From contig NZ_JACJIM010000003.1 in the NCBI RefSeq assembly GCF_014138435.1, positions 558,001 to 622,000 on the forward strand: a DNA stretch of 64,000 nucleotides. The letters are read 5' to 3'. The first letter of the stretch is position 1. Every line of letters starts with the position of its first letter. A model generated the notes under the pieces. That model saw nothing but the letters and a program-made list of their open reading frames with translations. It was not told the origin of the DNA and did no database searches. Made by a program: the position numbers and the translations under genes. The DNA comes from Methylobacterium fujisawaense. GTDB lineage: Bacteria; Pseudomonadota; Alphaproteobacteria; Rhizobiales; Beijerinckiaceae. Shown in pieces: positions 10,844 through 21,023 of this stretch.

Positions 10844-13360
10844 TCATGCGGCCTTCGCGGTTCCGGCCATGGTCATCAGACCGGTGATGACCCGATAAGT
10901 CTCGGACCATGCCTGTCGGATCTCCGGCGTGAAGTCCGAGCCCAGACCCTGTTCCAGGGTCCACAGCAGCGCGGCGCCGACGGGCTCGTAATGAGCCTGC
11001 AGGGCGCCGTAGCCGACGTGCCGATCCCCGAGGTCGCGCACCGTCGCGACCAAAGCTTCCGGCTTATCCAGGTTCGCCACCGTCAGGGCCAGCATGGCCA
11101 TCAGCTTCCGCTTCTGCGCGCTCATATCGTTCGGGAAGAGCGAGCGGACCTGGGGGGCGGTCTCGAAGAGGCGCCCGTAGAACAAGTCCGAGGCGGTGTC
11201 GCCCAGCGATTGCACCTTCGCGAAGCTGTCCTGCACCAGCCTGACCTGCGCGGCCGAAACGGCGTAGGACACGCGGACGCTGGCCAGGAATCGTCCGACC
11301 TCGGCGGTCAGGTGCTCGGACTGATTCGACAGGACGGAGGCCGCATCGAGAACCTGACTCGCGGCCTGTCCGGTGCTCTCCGCCGCCTGAGCGACGCCGG
11401 TGATATTGCTGGTGACCTCCCCGGTTCCGACGGCGGCTTGCCCGACGTTGCGCACGATCTCCTGGGTCGCCGCGCCCTGCTCTTCCACGGCCGCCGCGAT
11501 CGAGGTCGCCACGCCGTTGATCTCTTGGATCCGGGCGGTAATCGCCCCGATGGCTTCGACCGCCTGACCGGTGGACGCCTGGACCGCCGCGATCTGGCCG
11601 GAGATTTCCGCCGTGGCCTTGGCCGTCTGCTCAGCCAGTGCCTTGACCTCGGAGGCCACGACCGCGAAGCCCCGACCGGCGGTGCCGGCGCGGGCGGCCT
11701 CGATCGTGGCGTTGAGGGCCAGCAGATTGGTCTGCTCGGCGATCGATGAGATGAGCCCCACGACGTCGCCGATTTTGTCCACGGCGCTGCTCAACTCTCG
11801 CACGCGCGCCGCGGTCCGATCGGCCTCGGCCGCAGCCACCTGCGCGAGCTCCGCCGAACCATCGGCCTGACGCCCGATCTCCTGCACGGATGCACCCAGT
11901 TCCTCGGCGGCGACCGCGACGGTGTTGACGTTCTTGGACGCCCGCTCGGCGGCGGCCGCGACCGTTGCCGATTGTCCGGCCGTCTGCGTGGCGGTCGCGG
12001 TCATCGTCTGCGCCGTCACCTGCAGTGCGGAGGCTGACGTCCCGACCTGGCCGATCATGCCGCCGACCGCCTGCTCGAAGCGCTGGGCCATCTGGCGCAG
12101 GCTCTCCCGCCGCTGGTCATCGGCATCCAGGCGCGCCCGCTCGGCCTCGACCTCCAATTCGCGGGTGCGGGTCAGGTTGTCCCGGAACGCTTGCACGGCC
12201 GCCATGATCGGGGCGAACTCGTTCCGATACGCAGCCACGGGAAGATCGACCGTCGTTTCGCCGGCAGTCAGCGACCGCATCGCGCCGGCGACGATCCGGA
12301 GTGGCCGCAGCACGCCGCCGACCAGGGCAATGAGTCCCAGGACGACGAGCAGCGCGGCCGCCAGGAGGGCCGCAGCATTGCGCAGAACACCGTGGCGCGC
12401 CAAGTCCGAAAGGGTCTCGGCGCGGGCGACCATCTCGTCCAGGGCCGAATCGGCGAGATTGACGATGGTCATCTGCTCGGTGGTGTTCCGTCGCCGCACT
12501 TGCTGGAACGTGTAGGGCGCGGGCCGCTGCTGGCTCAGGGCATCGAAGATCGTTTTGGCCCCGGCGGCGGCCTCCCCCTCGAAATTGTTGTGCTTGGCCT
12601 TCTCGAACGCCGCGCGCGCGGTCTCCGACAGGTCGGCGGCAGCCTCGCTCGTGTTCAGCCAGGCCGTCCGGACCTGAGCCCGCTCCTCGGCCGCGGCCAC
12701 CGTCTCGGGAAGCGACCAGGAGGTTCCGGCGGCCAACGATGTCTGGACCCGCAGGGCGACGTTCCCGATCGCGACGCGAGTCGTCCAGGCGGACCGCTTG
12801 AGGACGAGATAGCGCTGCAGAATCGCGTCGGATCGCGGGATCGCCGCATCCACGGCGTCCGTGGTCGCCGTCAGCGCGTCGAGAAGTTCCTGAAAGGCGG
12901 TGAGGACCATTGGCAGCAGCGTGGGGTCTCGCTGCGCCTTCGGGACACGCAGGGCGGCATCCACGCGGGGACGGAGCGCGTTCACGGCCTCCTGAGCCGC
13001 ATGGAGACGGTTGAGCGTTGCAGTCACGGCGGGCACGTTCTGGTCCCGCAGCAGGTCCAGGACGACCTTGAGGTTTGTGATCATCGCCTCGCGGTTCGTG
13101 GCGATGGCGGCGAGGCTGTCACTGTCGGCGACGTCCTCACCGCCGAGGGTAAGAGAGGAGCCCCGTTCGAGCCGTACTGGAAGAATCGTCTTGAGCAGGT
13201 GCCGGCTCGCGCGGGACAGACTGACGGCTTCCCGGGCCTGCTGCGCCGTCAGGTGTGCAGAGACCAGATTATCTCCCGAATAGCCCAGAAGCATAACGGC
13301 CATTACAATTATGATCGTGAGCATTATTGCTCTAATTGAAAATATGCCGAGCAAATTCAT
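10844..13360 (-). CDS. Methyl-accepting chemoreceptor with C-terminal flavohaemoglobin-type globin domain
   Basis: Membrane chemoreceptor of 838 residues. Order: TM1 (about 11-27), a long helical periplasmic region (about 30-325), TM2 (328-350), HAMP (about 351-403), a methyl-accepting signalling hairpin with the tip [18 protein letters not shown] (542-559), and then a globin fold (about 703-833). The globin keeps the flavohaemoglobin-style pocket: Tyr B10 (Y728 in LFYGRLF), Phe CD1 (F742), Gln E7 (Q749), proximal His F8 (H781 in GDRHVGYG) and Tyr G5 (Y791). No FAD or NAD domain follows. Globin-coupled sensors normally carry the globin at the N-terminus, so this order is unusual. A role in O2 or NO taxis through CheA/CheW is inferred. 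No che genes lie nearby. The 5' region is unusually AT-rich. Confidence 0.9.
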   Translation of the reverse strand: MNLLGIFSIRAIMLTIIIVMAVMLLGYSGDNLVSAHLTAQQAREAVSLSRASRHLLKTILPVRLERGSSLTLGGEDVADSDSLAAIATNREAMITNLKVVLDLLRDQNVPAVTATLNRLHAAQEAVNALRPRVDAALRVPKAQRDPTLLPMVLTAFQELLDALTATTDAVDAAIPRSDAILQRYLVLKRSAWTTRVAIGNVALRVQTSLAAGTSWSLPETVAAAEERAQVRTAWLNTSEAAADLSETARAAFEKAKHNNFEGEAAAGAKTIFDALSQQRPAPYTFQQVRRRNTTEQMTIVNLADSALDEMVARAETLSDLARHGVLRNAAALLAAALLVVLGLIALVGGVLRPLRIVAGAMRSLTAGETTVDLPVAAYRNEFAPIMAAVQAFRDNLTRTRELEVEAERARLDADDQRRESLRQMAQRFEQAVGGMIGQVGTSASALQVTAQTMTATATQTAGQSATVAAAAERASKNVNTVAVAAEELGASVQEIGRQADGSAELAQVAAAEADRTAARVRELSSAVDKIGDVVGLISSIAEQTNLLALNATIEAARAGTAGRGFAVVASEVKALAEQTAKATAEISGQIAAVQASTGQAVEAIGAITARIQEINGVATSIAAAVEEQGAATQEIVRNVGQAAVGTGEVTSNITGVAQAAESTGQAASQVLDAASVLSNQSEHLTAEVGRFLASVRVSYAVSAAQVRLVQDSFAKVQSLGDTASDLFYGRLFETAPQVRSLFPNDMSAQKRKLMAMLALTVANLDKPEALVATVRDLGDRHVGYGALQAHYEPVGAALLWTLEQGLGSDFTPEIRQAWSETYRVITGLMTMAGTAKAA

Positions 13361-13835
13361 GCTGATTTATTCCAAGATCGTTCTGGAAGAAATTTATTCC
13401 AGCCTCTTAGCGGAAGAATCTGCCGATTGCACGCGCTAAAAATGAATCATTCTTGGTTTGACGAGGTCGTGTCGATAATTACGACTGTTGTTAAGCGGGC
13501 TTATGAGTAATTCTGGCCCATTCGAAATTGAAAACGAAAAAATGAAATCTCAAGAGATGCGATATCTAGCGAAATGCTTCGCTGTGTCGTGCTCGTTCTA
13601 AGGGGGAATGCCCATCGCGTCCGAGAACCGGCGTGCGCCGGTCTGCCTGTCTTCGGAACTGCTGCCTGCGAGGCCTGGGTCGCGGTGAGGCGTATCGCGC
13701 GTTCGCGACGAGGGCGCGCAGGAACGCGACGCGCCGCATTCCCGAAGGCGAAGAATCCGCCACGTGGCTCACCCGACCTGCGGCGGCGGACTCGTACGTG
13801 CGCTGTCGCTCCGTCCGGTCCCGGCCTGGATCAGA
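13361..13835. other. AT-rich intergenic region upstream of the globin chemoreceptor
   Basis: About 475 bases without a convincing gene between the chemoreceptor start and the ppx stop. Roughly the first 200 bases are rich in A and T (for example runs around 13436-13445 and 13525-13545), unlike the GC-rich rest of the window, and likely hold the chemoreceptor promoter. A repeated ATTTATTCCA motif lies close to the start codon and is listed separately. The half nearer ppx returns to normal GC. I saw no clear sigma-70 or sigma-54 promoter. Confidence 0.5.
13365..13402. repeat. Direct repeat plus inverted repeat in the chemoreceptor upstream region
   Basis: ATTTATTCCA occurs exactly at 13365-13374 and again at 13392-13401, a 27-base spacing. 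The second copy overlaps a 6-bp inverted repeat, CTGGAA (13383-13388) / TTCCAG (13397-13402). Position within 45 bases of the start codon fits an operator or a translational control site. A regulator cannot be named. Confidence 0.4.
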
Positions 13836-15389
13836 TCAGAAGGATCCGCCCGTAATCTCGACGCGCCCGTCGAGGCCGATGATGCGTCCGAGACCGCGAA
13901 CGCGGTTCAACAGGCGGTCGCCGCTCAAGGCCTCCCAGGCATGGGGCAGCCGCAGCACCACGCGGCCGTCTTCGACGGCCAGCGGGGCCCGCCCGAGGGC
14001 GCCATCCATGCCGGCGGAGATCGGGAAGGCGACGCGGAGCAACGCGCCCAGCAGACGGGCCCGCTCGAACAGGCGCGGACCGGCCACACTCCGGAGCATC
14101 GGGTTCGCCTTTTCCGGGGCGAGCCCGGTATGCCGCAGCGATACCGCCAGGGCGAGATAGGCCCGCCCCGGATGGTCGACACCGACGAACGCTGCGTTCT
14201 GGATCACCGCGATGCTCTGCTCGTCGCGATAATCGGGATGTGCCCGCCAGCCGACATCCGACAGCAGGCAGCCCGCATGGCGCAGACGGCGCTCGTCGGC
14301 GGTCTCGTGACCGTCGAGGGTCGCGACGAACTGGTCCGTCCAGGCGATCAACTCTTCCCCGTGGCGGGGCGAGCGCGCCCGGAGAACATTGAACTCCGAC
14401 GCCGAGGCCAGAAGCGGGTCGAGCAGCCGGGTGTCGCGGTCGAGCTGCTCGAACAGCAGGCCCTCGCGGACCCCCGATGCCGAGATCGCCACCTCCCGCG
14501 GGCGTCCGACCCGGATGATCTCCTCCAACACGACGGCGCCGTAGGCGAGCAGCGGGCGCCGTGCTTCCGAGATCGCGTCGACGTCCTGCAGCAGCGCCAC
14601 ATCCGTCTGCTCGACGACCTGCAGGAAACTCAGCTCGTCGCTCGGCTCTACCGCGTAGCCATGCATCACGTGGACGGGATAGCCGCGGGCCGCCTGGTGA
14701 AGCCGCGCGATCGCCCGCCACGTGCCGCCGACCGCGTAGAAGGTCCGCCCGCGCAGGGTCTCGAGCTGCGGCGCGGCCTTGCGCATATACTCGCGGACGA
14801 TCTTGGATGCTTTCTTGAGCGAGCCGCCGGACAGATCCTGGAGGGCAAGGCCGCCGAGGGGCATGGTCACCCCTTGACCGACCACGGTCCCGCGAACGTC
14901 CACGAGTTCGAGGGAGCCGCCGCCCATGTCGCCCACGACCCCGTTCGGCGCGTGGAAGCCCGAGACGACGCCGAGCGCCGACAATTCTGCCTCGCGCCGT
15001 CCGGAGAGCAGCTGGATCTCCTGGCCGCAGGCCGCCTCCGCGGCGCGCAGGAAATCCGGACCGTTCTCGGCGTCCCGGGCCGCCGCCGTGGCGAGCACGA
15101 ACACTTGGCCCACGCGCATCGTCTCGCACAGCACCCGAAACCGCGCGAGGGCGGCGAGCGCCCGGGTCACCGCCTCCTCGTTCAGCCGACCGGTCGTCAG
15201 GACGTTGCGGCCCAGACCGCACAGCACTTTCTCGTTGTAGAGCGGCGTCGGTGCCCGCGTCAGGCCGTCATAGGCGACGAGCCGCACCGAATTGGAGCCG
15301 ATATCGATGATTGCCACCGGCTGATGCGCGGCGCTGCCGATCGTCTCCGCATCATGCGCGAGGGTGAGGTTGGCACGAGGGCTGCCCAA
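13836..15389 (-). CDS. ppx: Exopolyphosphatase / guanosine pentaphosphate phosphohydrolase family
   Basis: Ppx/GppA phosphatase that releases phosphate from polyphosphate chains and possibly pppGpp. The 517-residue protein has the ASKHA phosphate loops: IIDIGSNSVRLV (about 28-39), an ATAAARDAENG segment, and VVGDMGGGSLELVD. A C-terminal helical HD-like domain contains HAGCLLSDVGWRAHPDYR and SLRHTG. It lies 82 bases downstream of ppk on the same strand, so synthesis and degradation of polyphosphate are probably co-transcribed. Whether polyphosphate or pppGpp is the main substrate is not decidable here. Confidence 0.92.
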   Translation of the reverse strand: MGSPRANLTLAHDAETIGSAAHQPVAIIDIGSNSVRLVAYDGLTRAPTPLYNEKVLCGLGRNVLTTGRLNEEAVTRALAALARFRVLCETMRVGQVFVLATAAARDAENGPDFLRAAEAACGQEIQLLSGRREAELSALGVVSGFHAPNGVVGDMGGGSLELVDVRGTVVGQGVTMPLGGLALQDLSGGSLKKASKIVREYMRKAAPQLETLRGRTFYAVGGTWRAIARLHQAARGYPVHVMHGYAVEPSDELSFLQVVEQTDVALLQDVDAISEARRPLLAYGAVVLEEIIRVGRPREVAISASGVREGLLFEQLDRDTRLLDPLLASASEFNVLRARSPRHGEELIAWTDQFVATLDGHETADERRLRHAGCLLSDVGWRAHPDYRDEQSIAVIQNAAFVGVDHPGRAYLALAVSLRHTGLAPEKANPMLRSVAGPRLFERARLLGALLRVAFPISAGMDGALGRAPLAVEDGRVVLRLPHAWEALSGDRLLNRVRGLGRIIGLDGRVEITGGSF

Positions 15390-15471
15390 GCGTCCGAGTC
15401 CTTCATGAGCCCGGTGCGCCTGCCGGCGCGCCGTGCGGGAGGTTTAGCCCAGTGTCGCTGCGCGGCGAAAC

Positions 15472-17850
15472 TCAGCTGCGCTGCGCGCGCCGGCTCAGGG
15501 CGCGCGGGCTCGACTTCTTCGAGGCCTTCCCGCGTCCCGAGAGGCTGGGGTTGGTCATGAAGTACTTGTGGGCATTGAACGGCTCCTCGCCATCGGCCGG
15601 CTGGATCCGCTCGCAGCCGCCCGAAGCCAGCAGGCGCCAGCTCTGACGGTTGTCGAGCAGGTTGGCCAGCATGATCTGATCGAGCACCTGCTGATGCACC
15701 GTCGGATTGGTGATCGGCAGCAGCGCCTCCACGCGGCGGTCGAGGTTCCGGCTCATCAGGTCGGCGGAGGAGATGTAGACCGTGGCCTTCGGGTGCGGCA
15801 GCCCGACGCCGTTGCCGAAGGCGTAGATGCGCCCGTGCTCCAGAAAGCGCCCGACGATCGACTTCACCCGGATCGTCTCCGACAGGCCCGGGATGCCGGG
15901 CCGCAGGCAGCAGATGCCGCGGACCACGCAGTCGATCTGAACCCCGGCTTCCGAGGCGTCGTAGAGCGCGTCGATGATCTGGCTGTCGACCAGCGAGTTG
16001 CACTTGATCCAGATCGCCGCCGGGCGACCCGCCTTCGCATGGGCGACCTCCGCGTCGATGTGCTCGAGGAGGCGATTCTTCAGCGTCAATGGCGAGACCG
16101 CCATCCGCTCCAGCTCCGCGGGCTCGGCGTAGCCGGTGATGAAGTTGAAGATGCGCGACACGTCCCGCGCGATGGCGGGGTCCGCCGTGAAGAAGGACAG
16201 GTCCGTGTAGACCCGTGCGGTGATCGGGTGGTAGTTGCCGGTGCCCACGTGGCAGTAGGTGACCAGCTTGTCGCCCTCCCGACGGACCACCAGCGACAGC
16301 TTGGCGTGGGTCTTCAGCTCCACGAAGCCGAAGACCACCTGCGCGCCGGCCTTCTCAAGGTTGCGCGCCCAGCGAATATTCGCTTCCTCGTCGAAGCGCG
16401 CCTTCAGTTCCACCAGCGCGGTGACGGACTTGCCCAGCTCCGCGGCTTCGGCGAGCGCCGCGACGATCGGCGAGTTGGACGAGGTCCGGTAGAGCGTCTG
16501 CTTGATCGCGACCACGTTCGGGTCACGGGCGGCCTGCGCGAGGAACTGCACCACCGAATCGAAGGATTCGTAGGGGTGGTGGACGATGAAATCCTTCTGT
16601 CGGATCGCCGCGAAGACATCGCCGCCGCTCTCGCGGATGCGCTCCGGGAATCGGGGATTGTAGGGCTTGAACTTCAGGTCCGGCCGGTCGATCCCGACCA
16701 CCTGGGACAGCTCGTTCAGGGCGAGCATGCCCTCCACGATGAAGATCGCGTCCGCGGCGATCTCCAGCTCGTCGGCGACGAAGCTGCGCAGATCCTCCGA
16801 CATGCCCGCCTCGACCTCGAGCCGGATCACGACGCCCCGGCGCCGCTGCTTCAGGGCCGTCTCGAAATGCAGGACGAGGTCCTCCGCCTCCTCCTCGATT
16901 TCCAGATCGGAGTCGCGGACGACGCGGAATGCGCCGCTGCCCTTGACGAGGTAGCCCGGGAAGAGCCGCCCGGTGAACATCCCGATCACCTGCTCGATCG
17001 TGATCAGCCGCGCCGCGGTCTCGCTGTCGCTCACCGGCAGGCGCACGAAGCGGTCGATCACGCCGGGCAGGCGGATGAGGGCGCGCAGCAGCCGGCCGTC
17101 TTTGGGACGCACCAGCATCAGCGCGATGGTGGTGCCGAGATTCGGGATGAACGGGAACGGGTGGGCCGGATCGATCGCGAGCGGCGTCAGGACCGGGAAG
17201 ACGTGGTTGAGGAAATACTCCTCCAGCCACGCCGCCTGATCGGCCGAGAGGGCGGCGGGCTCGACGATGTCGATGTCGGCGGCGTGCAGCTCCGCGCGCA
17301 GTTCACGCCAGCGGGCCTGCTGGTCGGCGGCGAGGCGCGAGACCTCCACGCCGATCCGGGCCAGCTGCTCGGACGGCGACAGGCCGTCCTGCGACGGGAC
17401 CGTGATCCCGGCCCGCACCTGATCGATCAGGCCGGCCACGCGGACCATGAAGAACTCGTCGAGGTTGTTGGCCGAGATCGACAGGAAGCGGAGGCGCTCC
17501 AGCAGCGGATGATTCGGGTTCGACGCCTCCTCCAGAACGCGCCGGTTGAACTGCAGCCAGGACAGCTCGCGGTTCACGAAGCGCTCCGGCGAGTGGCGGA
17601 GGGACCGACCGGCCTCCAGCACCGGCTCGCGGGCCGCGCCGGCAACGGGCTCCGCCGGAGCCGCGGCTGCCGGCCACTCGTCACTGGCGTCGGCGGCGGC
17701 TGCCGGAGCGGCCCCGGCGGCGATCGAGTCGGTCTGCGTGCGCCGGGTCGCGGGCGCGCGCCGCGTCGTCGGATTGGCCGCCGCGCGCCGACGGGGCTCG
17801 GCTGCCTCGTCGGCGGCGTCGCGGTCCACGGGCTTCTGCGTCGATTCCAT
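15472..17850 (-). CDS. ppk1: Polyphosphate kinase 1
   Basis: Reversible transfer of the ATP gamma-phosphate to polyphosphate. The 792 residues include an unusual N-terminal tail of about 85 residues rich in Ala, Pro and Arg. The family start is [22 protein letters not shown]. Further landmarks are [37 protein letters not shown], the autophosphorylated histidine region [11 protein letters not shown], and the second catalytic histidine in [18 protein letters not shown]. It lies upstream of ppx and downstream of hdaA on the same strand. The tail is low complexity and may not be conserved, and a shorter start inside it cannot be excluded. Confidence 0.95.
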   Translation of the reverse strand: MESTQKPVDRDAADEAAEPRRRAAANPTTRRAPATRRTQTDSIAAGAAPAAAADASDEWPAAAAPAEPVAGAAREPVLEAGRSLRHSPERFVNRELSWLQFNRRVLEEASNPNHPLLERLRFLSISANNLDEFFMVRVAGLIDQVRAGITVPSQDGLSPSEQLARIGVEVSRLAADQQARWRELRAELHAADIDIVEPAALSADQAAWLEEYFLNHVFPVLTPLAIDPAHPFPFIPNLGTTIALMLVRPKDGRLLRALIRLPGVIDRFVRLPVSDSETAARLITIEQVIGMFTGRLFPGYLVKGSGAFRVVRDSDLEIEEEAEDLVLHFETALKQRRRGVVIRLEVEAGMSEDLRSFVADELEIAADAIFIVEGMLALNELSQVVGIDRPDLKFKPYNPRFPERIRESGGDVFAAIRQKDFIVHHPYESFDSVVQFLAQAARDPNVVAIKQTLYRTSSNSPIVAALAEAAELGKSVTALVELKARFDEEANIRWARNLEKAGAQVVFGFVELKTHAKLSLVVRREGDKLVTYCHVGTGNYHPITARVYTDLSFFTADPAIARDVSRIFNFITGYAEPAELERMAVSPLTLKNRLLEHIDAEVAHAKAGRPAAIWIKCNSLVDSQIIDALYDASEAGVQIDCVVRGICCLRPGIPGLSETIRVKSIVGRFLEHGRIYAFGNGVGLPHPKATVYISSADLMSRNLDRRVEALLPITNPTVHQQVLDQIMLANLLDNRQSWRLLASGGCERIQPADGEEPFNAHKYFMTNPSLSGRGKASKKSSPRALSRRAQRS

Positions 17851-17955
17851 CCCCGATCCCTGTCTCTACGCGTCGCTCCTCGCGGCGGCGGAGCGTGTAT
17901 CACCCTAGACCGGCGGCCTTCACGACAGTTTCGTGACGGCCGCCGCATTCCGCGT

Positions 17956-18666
17956 TCAGCCGGCCGGATCGGGCTCGTCGTCCAGTCCCATGCGCCGCAG
18001 GACGGCCAGCGCGAGCGGCCGGCTGATCCGGCGTCCGCGCCCGAGGGCGTCGCGGTCGAGCTCGGCGACGACGTCCCGGGCGCGGCCCAGCGACCGGTCG
18101 ATGCGCAGGGCCAGCGAATCGATTACCCCGAGATCGACCACCAGCTGACGGTCCACGAACAGCTTGACCAGGACCGCCCGCAGCAGGGCGTCGTCCGGCG
18201 CCTCGATGGCGATGCGCGGCGCCAGCCGGAGCCGCGAGCGCAGGTCCGGCGTGGCGAGGCCGAGGGCGTCGATCCCGGTGCCGCTCGTCAGCAGGATCGG
18301 GCAGGCGCGCTCCCGCGCCCGGTTGAGCAGATGGAACAGCGCCGCCTCGTCGAGCCGTTCCGTCCGGTCGATGTCCTCGATGACCAGAGCGCCGTTCGAG
18401 ATGAGGTGCTGAATCGCGTCGGTGCCCAGCTCGGCGGCCGGGAGGGTCCAGGCATGGGCGCGCTCTGCCCAGATCGCCGCGAGATGGCTCTTGCCGCTGC
18501 CCGAGGGACCGGTGAGGACCAGGACACTGTCCGGCCAGTCCGGCCAAGCCTCGATCAGCGCGTAGGCGGCATCGTTGGCCGGTCCCACGAGGAAATCCTC
18601 GCGCCCATAGCGTGGGTCGAGGGGCAGGTCGAAGGCCAATTGTCGGGGTGGTGCGTTCTCGCGCAT
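17956..18666 (-). CDS. hdaA: HdaA-type DnaA regulatory AAA+ protein
   Basis: Regulator of replication initiation that, with the DNA polymerase sliding clamp, promotes ATP hydrolysis on DnaA. The 236-residue protein begins with a clamp-binding-like motif, QLAFDLPL (residues 9-16). It then has an incomplete AAA+ module with Walker A GPSGSGKS (53-60) and Walker B-like LVIEDID. It lacks the DnaA DNA-binding domain. This layout matches Caulobacter-type HdaA. It lies between a PerM-type permease gene and ppk, all on the minus strand. The gap to the permease stop is 13 bases, so the two may be co-transcribed. Confidence 0.85.
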   Translation of the reverse strand: MRENAPPRQLAFDLPLDPRYGREDFLVGPANDAAYALIEAWPDWPDSVLVLTGPSGSGKSHLAAIWAERAHAWTLPAAELGTDAIQHLISNGALVIEDIDRTERLDEAALFHLLNRARERACPILLTSGTGIDALGLATPDLRSRLRLAPRIAIEAPDDALLRAVLVKLFVDRQLVVDLGVIDSLALRIDRSLGRARDVVAELDRDALGRGRRISRPLALAVLRRMGLDDEPDPAG

Positions 18667-18679
18667 GTGTCGCCCAGGA

Positions 18680-19804
18680 TCACCCCCCGCCCGTGGAGGT
18701 CAAGGCCGCAGCGTCCTTGCCGTCGTGCTCGATCAAGATCGGCTGTCCGGCATGGTAGAGGCAGCTCTCCAGATAGCGGGCCAGGGCGAAGCGGACGAGC
18801 ACGCCGATGGAGGCCGCGATCGGGACAGCGAGCAGCAGCCCGACGAAGCCGAACAGCGTGCCGAAGGCGAGCAGGGCGAACATCAGCCAGACCGGGTGAA
18901 GCCCGGTGGAATCGCCGACGAGCTTCGGCGAGATGACGTTGCCTTCGAGAAACTGCCCGACGAGGAACACGCCCACGGTCAGGCCGAGATACAGCCAGTC
19001 CCCGGATGGCCAGAACTGGACCAGGGCGACGCCGACGGAGAGCAGGAAGCCGGTGAGCGTGCCGACATAGGGAATGAAGGTGAGAAACCCCGCGATCAGG
19101 CCGATCAGCACGCCGAAGTTGAGGCCGACCAGCCAGAGGCCGATCGCGTAGAAGCTGCCCAGGATGAGGCAGACCAGGGTCTGGCCGCGCACATAGCCGG
19201 TGACGGCGCCGTCGATCTGGCGCGCGAGGTCACGCACCGTCGCGCGGTGCCGGGGCGGCACCCAGCCGTCGATGGCCGCGACCATCCGGTCCCAATCCAC
19301 CAGGATGTAGAACGCGACGACCGGCGTCACCACGAGAAGCGAGGCGATCGAGATCAGGGCCTGGCTGCCCGACCAGAGGGATTTCAGAAAGGCCAGGAGC
19401 CACGTCCCCGCCTGGGTCGCCAGCGTTCCGACGGAGGATTGCAGCTCCGTGAGGACATTCGCGCCGCCGACGCGTTCCAGCAGTGACCCGGAGCGCTCCG
19501 CGATGATGGCCTGGAGCCGCGACACCATTCCGGGCAGCGCATTGACCAGGGCGACGACCTGATTGGCCGTGAGCGGGATCAGGATCAGCAGCGTCACCAC
19601 GAGGACGACGACGAACAACGCCAGAATCAGCAGGCTCGCAGCCAGCCGGCCGAGGCCGAGGCGCTCCAACCGGTCGGCCAGGGGATCGAGGAGATAGGCC
19701 AGGGTGATGCCGGCCACGAAGGGCAGCATCACTTCCCGGAGGAGGTAGATGATCAATCCCAGAGCGACCACGGCGGCCAGCCCGATCACAGCCCGTGCGC
19801 GCAC
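18680..19804 (-). CDS. AI-2E family (PerM-like) membrane transporter
   Basis: 374-residue polytopic inner-membrane protein of the AI-2E/PerM family, whose members include signal exporters and sodium/proton antiporters. The family pattern includes the N-terminal VVALGLIIYLLREVMLPFVAGITLAYLL (read as several helices), a long amphipathic middle, and the C-terminal FLVGQFLEGNVISPKLVGDSTGLHPVWLMFALLAFG. The start is a GTG at 19804. The hdaA gene follows 13 bases downstream and purM is divergent. The substrate is not predictable. Confidence 0.88.
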   Translation of the reverse strand: MRARAVIGLAAVVALGLIIYLLREVMLPFVAGITLAYLLDPLADRLERLGLGRLAASLLILALFVVVLVVTLLILIPLTANQVVALVNALPGMVSRLQAIIAERSGSLLERVGGANVLTELQSSVGTLATQAGTWLLAFLKSLWSGSQALISIASLLVVTPVVAFYILVDWDRMVAAIDGWVPPRHRATVRDLARQIDGAVTGYVRGQTLVCLILGSFYAIGLWLVGLNFGVLIGLIAGFLTFIPYVGTLTGFLLSVGVALVQFWPSGDWLYLGLTVGVFLVGQFLEGNVISPKLVGDSTGLHPVWLMFALLAFGTLFGFVGLLLAVPIAASIGVLVRFALARYLESCLYHAGQPILIEHDGKDAAALTSTGGG

Positions 19805-19943
19805 GTCGACGCTCCCCCAGACACCCCGCCCGCGGGCAGAGTGGGTATGCGGCGCGTGCCGATCAAGGCGCCGCCGCAGCCGACTCGCGTGGCGCGCGCG
19901 AAGCCGCTAGAGCGGGGCCAGATTGGAACGAGGTGGCGCGGGC

Positions 19944-21023
19944 ATGACGGCCAAAGACGGCAACGAGCCGAAGACGGGGCTCACCTACGCGGCGGCGGGC
20001 GTCGACATCGATGCCGGCAACGCCATGGTCGAGACGATCAAGCCGCTGGTGCGCTCGACCCGGCGCCCGGGCGCCGACGCCGAGATCGGGGGCTTCGGCG
20101 GCCTGTTCGACCTGAAGGCTGCGGGCTTCCACGATCCGATCCTGGTGGCGGCCAATGACGGCGTCGGCACCAAGGTCAAGATCGCCATCGAGACCGGGCG
20201 CCACGACACGATCGGCATCGATCTCGTGGCGATGTGCGTGAACGACATCATCGTCCAGGGCGCCGAGCCGCTGTTCTTCCTCGACTACTACGCCACCGGC
20301 AAGCTGGTCCCGGGCGTCGGCGCCGAAATCGTGCGCGGCATCGCCGAAGGCTGCCGGCAGGCGGGCTGCGCGCTGATCGGCGGCGAGACCGCCGAGATGC
20401 CGGGCCTCTACGACGGATCCGACTACGACCTCGCGGGCTTCTCGGTGGGAGCCGCTGAGCGCGGCACGCTTCTGCCGCGTCCGGGGATCCGGCCCGGCGA
20501 CGTTGTGCTCGGCCTGCCCTCCTCCGGGGTGCATTCCAACGGCTTCTCGCTGGTCCGCCGGATCGTCGCGAAAAGCGGCCTCGGCTGGGACGCGCCGGCC
20601 CCGTTCGCCCCCGGGCGCAGCCTCGGCGAGGCGCTGCTGGAGCCGACCCGGATCTACGTGAAGCCCCTGCTGGCGGCGCTCGGCGCCACGGACGGGATCC
20701 GGGCGCTCGCTCACATCACGGGGGGCGGCTTCCCGGACAACCTGCCCCGCGTCCTGCCGGACGATGTCGGCATCGCCATCGACCTCGACGCGGTCACCCC
20801 GCCCCCGGTCTTCGGCTGGCTCGCCCGCGAGGGCGGCGTCGCCGAGGCGGAAATGCTGCGCACCTTCAATTGCGGAATCGGCATGGTGGTGATCGCCGCC
20901 GCCGACGCGGTGGACGACGTCGACGAGGCCCTGACCCGGGCCGGCGAGACGCCCGTGCGCCTCGGCCGGATCACGGCGCGCGGCTCCGAGCCCGTGACCT
21001 TCAGCGGAAACCTCGCCCTCTGA
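19944..21023 (+). CDS. purM: Phosphoribosylformylglycinamidine cyclo-ligase
   Basis: AIR synthetase, which closes the imidazole ring in the fifth step of purine biosynthesis using ATP. The 359 residues show the family start [19 protein letters not shown], the loop [65 protein letters not shown] and TFNCGIGMV. The ATG at 19944 was chosen over 19923 because AGGTGG lies 8 bases upstream and the N-terminus then has family length. purN follows with a one-base overlap (TGATG). Confidence 0.96.
   Translation: MTAKDGNEPKTGLTYAAAGVDIDAGNAMVETIKPLVRSTRRPGADAEIGGFGGLFDLKAAGFHDPILVAANDGVGTKVKIAIETGRHDTIGIDLVAMCVNDIIVQGAEPLFFLDYYATGKLVPGVGAEIVRGIAEGCRQAGCALIGGETAEMPGLYDGSDYDLAGFSVGAAERGTLLPRPGIRPGDVVLGLPSSGVHSNGFSLVRRIVAKSGLGWDAPAPFAPGRSLGEALLEPTRIYVKPLLAALGATDGIRALAHITGGGFPDNLPRVLPDDVGIAIDLDAVTPPPVFGWLAREGGVAEAEMLRTFNCGIGMVVIAAADAVDDVDEALTRAGETPVRLGRITARGSEPVTFSGNLAL

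Noticed and set aside
15568..18936. Open reading frame of more than 1,100 codons on the plus strand across ppk and hdaA
   Set aside because: It is antisense to two well-supported genes, has the His/Asp/Gly/Arg-rich composition typical of high-GC shadow frames, and shows no recognisable domain.
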